Source of the DNA: Saprospiraceae bacterium
Lineage (GTDB): Bacteria > Bacteroidota > Bacteroidia > Chitinophagales > Saprospiraceae
Direction: 5' to 3'
NCBI GenBank assembly: GCA_023299965.1
Contig: JALZVN010000407.1
Coordinates: forward strand, 1 to 5,589
Length of the DNA stretch: 5,589 bases
The notes beneath the pieces are model-generated. The model was not told where the DNA came from and searched no databases. It saw nothing but the letters and a program-made list of their open reading frames with translations. Positions within the stretch are counted from its first letter, which is position 1. The number at the start of each line of letters is the position of its first letter. The translations under genes and the position numbers were made by a program. Shown here piece by piece: positions 1 to 3,975 of this stretch.

Positions 1-30
1 TTTTTTTTAAAAAACGGTTAATTCTTTATA

Positions 31-405
31 TTAAAAAGGCAAATCGTCTGCAGCTGGTGTTGTCGCAGCTGGAGCATCGTTTGTCGTCGGAAACGAATTG
101 TTTGCGGGTGGTGGTGGTGGTGTACTTGTTTGAGCAGCATCAGCCGCTTCGATTTTCCACGCGTTTAGATTGGTGAAAAATTTCTCATTCCACTCTCTTC
201 CTCTTAGATCGAAGAATACTTTGATGTTTTTATCTACAGCGTAATTGTCGATCAAGGCGCATCTATCCTGCGTCAACTGAAATTTTACAAACTGTGGATA
301 CATTCCACTGACTTCAATGACAAATTCTCTTGCCTGAAACCCATTGGTTCCTTTAGTTTCAGTATCATATATTTTGTGTACTCTTCCTACTACTTCAAAT
401 GACAT
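31..405 (-). CDS. DUF3127 family OB-fold-like protein with SSB-like C-terminal tail
   Basis: 124-residue protein of the DUF3127 family, which is common in Bacteroidota and of unproven function. Residues 1-85 form the conserved domain (MSFEVVGRVHKIYDTETKG at the start, then KFQLTQDRC near 41-49 and FFDLRGREW near 64-72), with the alternating beta pattern of an OB fold. Residues 90-118 are a low-complexity Pro/Thr/Ala/Asn linker containing a run of five prolines. The last five residues are DDLPF, resembling the acidic tail by which single-stranded DNA-binding protein (SSB) recruits partners. The frame is open 13 codons further upstream, but I place the start at the ATG at 405: the conserved domain begins there, and a -7 promoter box (426-433) lies inside the longer version. 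Single gene, divergent from tsaB. A role in nucleic-acid metabolism is inference from architecture. Confidence 0.85.
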   Translation of the reverse strand: MSFEVVGRVHKIYDTETKGTNGFQAREFVIEVSGMYPQFVKFQLTQDRCALIDNYAVDKNIKVFFDLRGREWNEKFFTNLNAWKIEAADAAQTSTPPPPPANNSFPTTNDAPAATTPAADDLPF

Positions 406-425
406 AAGCTTATTATTTTGTACTA

Positions 426-433
426 CAAAAGTA
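426..433 (-). promoter_or_regulatory. Predicted -7 promoter element of the DUF3127 gene
   Basis: On the minus strand this reads TACTTTTG, an exact match to the Bacteroidota -7 consensus TAnnTTTG. Transcription would start near 420, about 15 bases before the ATG at 405, which supports that start. No TTG -33 box is visible at the usual 17-23 bp spacing, so the promoter may be moderate or dependent on an activator. Confidence 0.5.
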
Positions 434-515
434 CTAAATATCACTAATATTAAAAAAGACTTGGCCCTATAATCTTGATCTTCTTTGCTTTAAAATACTT
501 GATTGAAGGCTGTAC

Positions 516-545
516 TTGTATAAAGTTGATAAAGGGCTAAATTTG
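516..545 (+). promoter_or_regulatory. Predicted tsaB promoter (TTG -33, TAAATTTG -7)
   Basis: TTG at 516-518, a 19-bp spacer, then TAAATTTG at 538-545. Both boxes match the Bacteroidota primary sigma factor consensus at the preferred spacing. The last base of the -7 box is only four bases from the ATG at 550, so the transcript is expected to begin at or within a few bases of the start codon. Confidence 0.6.
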
Positions 546-549
546 CAAT

Positions 550-1245
550 ATGGCGAATTCGGTAAATATACTTCATTTAGAAACAAGCACAGAAGTGTGC
601 TCTATTGCGATCAGCGCGGATCGTAAGATTGTCGGAGAGGTGAATGAGCTGAAAGGCTTTGCACATAGTGCTAAAGGTACCCTTATGGTATCTGACTGCC
701 TTACGCAGGCGGGCTTGCAAATTGCTGATTTACATGCTGTTAGTGTTAGTGAGGGACCTGGATCATATACTGGTTTGCGTGTTGGTTTCGCCATGGCAAA
801 GGGGATTTGCTTTGCGCAAGATATACCATTGCTATGCATTCCTACTTTGAAGGCACTTGCGAATGGGTTGGAAATGAAGGAAGACGAGACTATTATCACT
901 CCCATGTTAGACGCCCGGAGAATGGAGGTGTACGCAGAGAGTTTTAATGATAGACTTGAAACGGTGTCTCCTTTAGAGGCGATTGTATTGGATGAACAAG
1001 TGTATGCAGAACGCTATCATAAGAATGACCGGAATGTGTTTTTGGGAGATGGCGCGCATAAGGTGAAGGAATGGCTAAGACCTGAAAAAGATGAAATCGT
1101 GGAGAAGGGTTGCTTGGCTAAATATCAACTTGAGCTTGCGCATTTTTTGCTCCAAAAAAACACGATTAGTGACATTGCATACAGCAAACCTCTCTATCTA
1201 AAACCCCCAAATATAACTGTTTCAAAAAAGAATTTGCTATCCTAA
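550..1245 (+). CDS. tsaB: TsaB, t6A tRNA modification subunit (YeaZ family)
   Basis: 231-residue TsaB, a cytoplasmic ASKHA-fold protein that dimerises with TsaD and, with TsaE and TsaC, makes N6-threonylcarbamoyladenosine at position 37 of tRNAs reading ANN codons. The N-terminal strand ILHLETSTEVCSIAIS (7-22) corresponds to the family's first strand. The strongly conserved SEGPGSYTGLRVG is at 67-79, followed by PTLKALA (98-104), DARRMEVYAE (121-130) and a C-terminal AYSKPLYLK (210-218), which matches the usual (E)PxYLK ending. Length is normal for the family. The ATG at 550 is preferred because the next in-frame ATG (residue 46) would remove the first strand. It is transcribed alone from the promoter at 516-545; no hairpin terminator is visible after it, only AT-rich sequence including a run of nine A at 1316-1324. 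Confidence 0.95.
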   Translation: MANSVNILHLETSTEVCSIAISADRKIVGEVNELKGFAHSAKGTLMVSDCLTQAGLQIADLHAVSVSEGPGSYTGLRVGFAMAKGICFAQDIPLLCIPTLKALANGLEMKEDETIITPMLDARRMEVYAESFNDRLETVSPLEAIVLDEQVYAERYHKNDRNVFLGDGAHKVKEWLRPEKDEIVEKGCLAKYQLELAHFLLQKNTISDIAYSKPLYLKPPNITVSKKNLLS

Positions 1246-1409
1246 TACGGGGAGTGATTTGACAATTTTCTAGTCATATAGAAATTACGTTAAATTAGTC
1301 GTTTCTTTTATTTTTAAAAAAAAATGTTTATTTTTAACTCATAATCAAGGTAGTTATATATTACGATTAGTTTTATAATGTTGGATTGGTATGGTTTTCG
1401 ACTTAAACA

Positions 1410-1423
1410 TGTCAGTACTAACA
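1410..1423. promoter_or_regulatory. Candidate operator upstream of first ArsR-type gene
   Basis: TGTCAGTACTAACA is an inverted repeat with one mismatched pair, ending 16 bases before the ATG at 1440. Its core TCAGTACTAA matches 9 of 10 bases of TCAATACTAA at 1953-1962 upstream of the second regulator gene. A role as autoregulatory site is inference. No convincing -33/-7 pair is visible in 1246-1439; TAGTTTTA at 1368-1375 is the nearest -7-like sequence but lacks a TTG partner. Confidence 0.3.
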
Positions 1424-1439
1424 ATAAAAGATAACGTAT

Positions 1440-1778
1440 ATGAGAAAGCAAAAAGACGAGACGGTAATTCTTAATAGTGGAGTAAACTCAATTGAGTTAG
1501 ATTACACAGAATTAAGAAAAGCTGTTTTGGTTTTACGCGCAGTAAATCACAAATTGAGACAGAGCATTATTGATCTATTGGAAGAAGGGAACAGGATGAC
1601 CGTAACGGACATCTATATAAAACTCCGATTAGAGCAATCAGTTGCTTCTCAACATTTGGCAATCCTTAGAAGAGCAGGTGTAGTTGTTACAGACCGTGAA
1701 GGTAAGTTTATCTACTATTCTATAGATAAGGAAAGACTTAATCAAATTTCTAGATTAGTCGAAGAATTGGCATCGTAA
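1440..1778 (+). CDS. ArsR-type winged-helix transcriptional regulator, first of a tandem pair
   Basis: 112-residue cytoplasmic DNA-binding protein of the ArsR/SmtB fold. After a 20-residue N-terminal extension come LRAVNHKLRQSIIDLL (32-47), the helix-turn-helix with recognition helix QSVASQHLAILRRAGVV (66-82), and the wing VTDREGKFIYYSID (83-96), then a C-terminal dimerisation helix. There is no cysteine, so neither the alpha-3 ELCVCDL-type metal site nor a dithiol redox site can exist; the equivalent segment reads MTVTDIYIKL. No His/Asp cluster of the alpha-5 metal site is visible. The signal is therefore unknown. It shares about 40 of 91 aligned residues with the second regulator at 2053, almost all in the helix-turn-helix and wing. 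It is followed by an intrinsic terminator (1843-1880), so the two are separately transcribed. Upstream sequence is A-rich without a Shine-Dalgarno motif. Confidence 0.85.
   Translation: MRKQKDETVILNSGVNSIELDYTELRKAVLVLRAVNHKLRQSIIDLLEEGNRMTVTDIYIKLRLEQSVASQHLAILRRAGVVVTDREGKFIYYSIDKERLNQISRLVEELAS
1485..1498. repeat. 14-bp perfect palindrome inside the first ArsR-type gene
   Basis: AACTCAATTGAGTT, codons for Asn-Ser-Ile-Glu-Leu in the N-terminal extension of the regulator. The arms CTCAA/TTGAG are the same pentamers as in the palindrome at 1944-1959 but in the opposite order. It could be an intragenic operator or chance. Confidence 0.4.
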
Positions 1779-1809
1779 ACCGTACAATCCCATTCTGAAA
1801 AAAAAACTT

Positions 1810-1836
1810 AGCCTTTTATATTTTTTATAAAACGCT
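1810..1836. repeat. AT-rich imperfect inverted repeat before the terminator
   Basis: AGCcTTTTATA, a five-T spacer, TATAAAAcGCT: arms of 11 with one mismatch. It lies 32 bases after the stop of the first regulator and six bases before the strong terminator hairpin. It may be an auxiliary 3' UTR hairpin that protects the mRNA end, or a protein-binding site. Confidence 0.4.
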
Positions 1837-1842
1837 TACAGT

Positions 1843-1880
1843 AAAAAGCTGCATATCAACAGATATGCAGCTTTTTTTTT
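1843..1880 (+). terminator. Rho-independent terminator after first ArsR-type gene
   Basis: A perfect 15-bp stem (1843-1857 with 1862-1876) around loop AACA, with GC core AGCTGCATATC, followed by nine T (1872-1880). The A run on the 5' side would give a U run on the opposite strand too, but no minus-strand gene ends here. It insulates the second regulator from readthrough. Confidence 0.92.
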
Positions 1881-1943
1881 GCCCAAACACAGCCTAATCT
1901 TATGAAAAGATGAAATAAAATCCCATATTTGCTATGTATATAT

Positions 1944-1959
1944 GTATTGAGCTCAATAC
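1944..1959. promoter_or_regulatory. Candidate operator: 16-bp perfect palindrome over the -33 box of the second ArsR-type gene
   Basis: GTATTGAGCTCAATAC is a perfect inverted repeat of half-site TCAATAC. Its left arm contains the TTG (1947-1949) of the predicted -33 box, so a bound dimer would block RNA polymerase. ArsR-family repressors usually bind dyads at or near their own promoters. The assignment to either of the two neighbouring regulators is inference. Confidence 0.5.
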
Positions 1960-1977
1960 TAATCAGTCCTACTTTTT
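1947..1977 (+). promoter_or_regulatory. Predicted promoter of the second ArsR-type gene
   Basis: TTG at 1947-1949, a 20-bp spacer, and TACTTTTT at 1970-1977 (seven of eight to TAnnTTTG). The transcript would start near 1983, giving a leader of about 70 bases before the ATG at 2053. Confidence 0.4.
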
Positions 1978-2052
1978 AAAGAGCTTAGAGCGGTTTTTAT
2001 CAACCAATCCCATACGCTCAAAAAAATTAGGTAAATAAAACAAATCGAACAA

Positions 2053-2370
2053 ATGAGAAAAGCGCCTGAAGCTATAGACACAGAGAAGTTGAGTGAGTCT
2101 ACTGAGATCCTTAGGGCATTGGCTCATCCTCTACGAATGCAAATTCTCAAATTCATAGATGAGAATGAGCATATCAATGTCAATAAAATATACAACACCC
2201 TCAATTTAGAACAATCTATCACTTCTCAACACTTACGTATTCTCCGTCTAGCAGGTATTGTAAATACGAACCGTGAAGGTAAATTTATCCATTACAGTAT
2301 CGATTATAATAAGATAGGTAAGGCGGTAAACGCTGTAGATAATTTCTATTCAGAAGACGTAGACGCTTAG
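2053..2370 (+). CDS. ArsR-type winged-helix transcriptional regulator, second of a tandem pair
   Basis: 105-residue paralogue of the regulator at 1440. The core starts at LRALAHPLRMQILKFI (20-35), followed by the helix-turn-helix LEQSITSQHLRILRLAGIV (52-70) and the wing NTNREGKFIHYSID (71-84); it ends with a short helix and an acidic SEDVDA tail. ALAHPLR is closer to the ArsR consensus than the AVNHKLR of the first copy. It contains no cysteine, so metal or thiol sensing of the classical ArsR, SmtB or BigR type is unlikely. The recognition helices of the pair differ at a few positions (VA/IT, A/R, R/L), suggesting overlapping but not identical DNA targets. No target or transport gene is adjacent. 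Its stop codon is 3 bp from the lspA stop on the other strand. Confidence 0.85.
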   Translation: MRKAPEAIDTEKLSESTEILRALAHPLRMQILKFIDENEHINVNKIYNTLNLEQSITSQHLRILRLAGIVNTNREGKFIHYSIDYNKIGKAVNAVDNFYSEDVDA

Positions 2371-2373
2371 ACT

Positions 2374-3117
2374 TTAGATTTGTTCGCTTTCTTCTTCAAT
2401 ATTTCTTGGACTGCTTGATTCGTCAGCTGAAGATTCTTCGTCCTTTTGGCTCGCTTTGTCGATTAGCTTATCATTGGTCTTGGCATTATTAATCTCTTCT
2501 CCAGTTTCTCCTCTAAAGAATGCCCTTTGAAACAGTATAATATTGAGCACTCCGGCTGTGATGGAGACATCTGCTAAGTTGAAAACGGGTTTGAAAAACA
2601 GAAAAGGAGTATTTCCTACAAACGGAACCCACTCTGGATATACCCCTCTTAGAAATACGACATGCAACATATCTACAACCTTGCCATGAAAAAGTTTGGC
2701 GTAGCCTCCCTCGGCAGGTAAAAACTCTGCAAGACCACCATGATAGCTGCCAGAGAATAATACGCCATAAAAGGTGCTGTCAATAATGTTTCCTAGTGCG
2801 CCTGCCAAGATCAAACTAAAGCTGAAAATAAGGCTCATGGAGGACGACTTCTTATCAATCAATAGTTTGATGAAATAGCCCAATCCGCAAACCGCTATGA
2901 TCCTAAATAAGGTTAGGAATAGTTTGCCCAGCTCTCCACCGAAACTGATCCCGAAAGCCATTCCATTGTTCTCTACAAAATGTAATTTGAAAAATTCTTT
3001 CCCAATCAATGGAATGTCTGAGGCGTAAGCCATATTTAGCTTTACCCATACCTTGAGGGCCTGATCACTACCAAGAACTATCAGGATAACTAGAAATACT
3101 GCTAATTTACGGTTCAA
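2374..3117 (-). CDS. lspA: Lipoprotein signal peptidase (signal peptidase II)
   Basis: 247-residue LspA, the inner-membrane aspartyl protease that removes the signal peptide of diacylglyceryl-modified prolipoproteins. Four membrane segments are visible near residues 5-24, 66-86, 94-112 and 174-198. The catalytic aspartates are D113 in GALGNIID and D183 in FNLADVSITAG; D18 (GSDQALK) and the ENNGMAFG loop (50-57) also match the family. A periplasmic segment of about 60 residues (114-173, with KVVDMLH) separates the last two helices, as in other Bacteroidota. Residues 203-247 are an extra charged tail rich in Glu, Ser, Lys and Asp, predicted cytoplasmic. The start is TTG at 3117: the frame has no ATG or GTG upstream before a stop at 3160-3162, and the next ATG (residue 29) would remove the first helix. 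It lies 17 bases behind the DksA-like gene, so it is probably co-transcribed. Confidence 0.95.
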   Translation of the reverse strand: MNRKLAVFLVILIVLGSDQALKVWVKLNMAYASDIPLIGKEFFKLHFVENNGMAFGISFGGELGKLFLTLFRIIAVCGLGYFIKLLIDKKSSSMSLIFSFSLILAGALGNIIDSTFYGVLFSGSYHGGLAEFLPAEGGYAKLFHGKVVDMLHVVFLRGVYPEWVPFVGNTPFLFFKPVFNLADVSITAGVLNIILFQRAFFRGETGEEINNAKTNDKLIDKASQKDEESSADESSSPRNIEEESEQI

Positions 3118-3134
3118 TACTTTATCTTTTGAAT

Positions 3135-3509
3135 CTATCTTTTTTGCTTGGCCTCTATGCTAAGCGTGGCGTGTGGTACGGCACGCAATCTTTCTTTTGA
3201 GATTAGTTCTCCTGTCACACGGCATATCCCAAATACCTTATTATCTATACGTGCTAAAGCATGCTGAAGATGCTGAATATACTTTCTTTGTCGATTGGCC
3301 ATTGTACTAAGACGTTCACTCTCTGCGGTACTAGTACCATCTTCAAATCCCTTGTTTTTACCATCCCCTGTATCAGAAGTTTCTGATAGTTGTGATAGAT
3401 AAAAATCTAGCTCTTTCTGTGCTTTATCTTTCTTATCACTAATCAGTACTTTAAATTCTTTTAACTCAGCATCTGAGTATCTAGTCTTAGGCAAATTTTG
3501 TTTAGCCAT
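3135..3509 (-). CDS. TraR/DksA family transcriptional regulator
   Basis: 124-residue DksA-like protein, expected to bind in the RNA polymerase secondary channel and modulate initiation. Residues 12-45 and 62-90 form the two arms of a coiled coil, with an acidic Gly/Asp/Ser-rich tip between (SETSDTGDG, then FEDGTSTAESE). The C-terminal globular part is FGICRVTGELISKERLRAVPHATLSIEAK (93-121). Only C96 of the four zinc-finger cysteines remains; this metal-free form is, to my knowledge, usual in Bacteroidota homologues. The frame extends 21 codons upstream to 3572, but the ATG at 3509 is chosen because MAKQNLPKTRYSDAEL is the typical N terminus and the -7 box at 3570-3577 overlaps the longer start. 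It is the first gene of a unit with lspA. In many Bacteroidota ileS precedes this pair; here it does not. Confidence 0.9.
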   Translation of the reverse strand: MAKQNLPKTRYSDAELKEFKVLISDKKDKAQKELDFYLSQLSETSDTGDGKNKGFEDGTSTAESERLSTMANRQRKYIQHLQHALARIDNKVFGICRVTGELISKERLRAVPHATLSIEAKQKR

Positions 3510-3569
3510 AACAAATACATTTTTTAGAGCTGGCGACCTATTGCCAATCTGGTTAGAACCATAAGCCAT

Positions 3570-3577
3570 CAAAAGTA
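3570..3577 (-). promoter_or_regulatory. Predicted -7 element of the dksA-like/lspA unit
   Basis: Minus strand TACTTTTG, an exact TAnnTTTG match and the same octamer as at 426-433. Expected transcript start near 3564, a leader of about 55 bases before the ATG at 3509. The -33 position has at best CTG (3595-3597 complement) at 17 bp. Confidence 0.5.
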
Positions 3578-3768
3578 GCCTATTTTAGAAATAACAGCAC
3601 GGGAAAAGAGCGATTAATATCATTAATAAAGTACTAAAATGTCACATTTAAAGGGGGGCAATTTGGTTCGAATATTCGTATAACAGCAATTTGTAGCAGC
3701 AAGTTTCTTTATTGGCACATATTTATGGCTTCTAATTATAAATTATGAAATTTAGGTTGTCACATTAC

Positions 3769-3919
3769 GCCAAAAACACATGTGTTTTATTTCTATATGT
3801 GTTGCATTTTGGCTACAGACTTCACCCTAAAAAGAGTCAAATGTGATAGAATGGCTTGTTTTGGGTGAAAAAAGAACGAATTTCGGCAAAAGAAACATTT
3901 TTGGTTTCGTAAATTCTTT
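3769..3919 (+). other. Candidate structured RNA or multi-hairpin leader upstream of the glucosaminidase gene
   Basis: Three consecutive foldable units. Hairpin 1: GCCAAAAACACA (3769-3780) pairs with TGTGTT (3798-3803) and TTTGGC (3808-3813) around a four-base bulge. Hairpin 2: TTCACCC (3821-3827) with GGGTGAA (3863-3869), then AAAA (3829-3832) with TTTT (3859-3862), then G plus AGTCA (3834-3839) with TGGCT plus T (3852-3857); it uses two G-U wobbles, which favours the plus strand as the RNA. Hairpin 3: AAAGA/TCTTT and ACGAA/TTCGT outer arms (3871-3880 with 3906-3919) around CAAAA/TTTTG (3887-3903). No U tract follows, so none is an intrinsic terminator. No matching riboswitch class is recognised and no clear promoter lies upstream; AT-rich DNA pairs readily, so chance is possible. 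Confidence 0.3.
3773..3788. repeat. 16-bp perfect palindrome in the intergenic region
   Basis: AAAACACATGTGTTTT, with a further half-site ATGTGTT at 3797-3803, 17 bases after the copy at 3780-3786. It could be a binding site for a dimeric regulator of the glucosaminidase or dksA-like gene. As RNA it would compete with hairpin 1 of the segment 3769-3919. Confidence 0.45.
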
Positions 3920-3975
3920 GGACTGAAATCATTAATTAATTGTGAACGGGCACTCAATCCAACACATTTAAGAAT

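Larger units (their letters stand above)
3578..3975. other. Divergent intergenic region rich in short repeats, no gene seen
   Basis: 398 bases between the dksA-like promoter and the glucosaminidase start. No plausible coding frame or tRNA. It holds TGTCACATT at 3640-3648 and 3758-3766 with an inverted AAATGTGA at 3839-3846; a 10-bp palindrome CGAATATTCG at 3669-3678 flanked by direct copies of GCAATTTG (3658-3665 and 3686-3693); and the hairpin-forming segment 3769-3919. The best promoter-like sequence for the plus-strand gene is TAATTGTG (3937-3944, one mismatch) with TTTG at 3917-3920; the 16-bp spacing is short, so it is weak. Confidence 0.5.

Noticed and set aside
1..30. T8/A6 tract after the DUF3127 stop as a terminator
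   Set aside because: No supporting stem can be seen within the window; the edge cuts the region.
406..444. Longer N terminus for the DUF3127 gene
   Set aside because: The 13 extra codons precede the conserved MSFEVVGRV start and overlap a perfect -7 promoter box.
573..905. 110-codon minus-strand frame opposite tsaB, and a 63-codon plus-strand frame at 659-850
   Set aside because: Shadows of tsaB; neither translation resembles a protein family, and tsaB is unambiguous.
1259..1282. TTGACA near 1259-1264 as a sigma-70 -35 box
   Set aside because: No TATAAT-like box at 16-18 bp, and the other promoters here are of the Bacteroidota type.
3510..3572. Longer N terminus for the dksA-like gene
   Set aside because: The 21 extra codons do not resemble the family, and the upstream start lies inside the predicted -7 box at 3570-3577.
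3666..3679. GGTTCGAAT resembling a tRNA T-loop, possible tRNA remnant
   Set aside because: The flanks do not form a T-stem, and no acceptor, D or anticodon arm is present.
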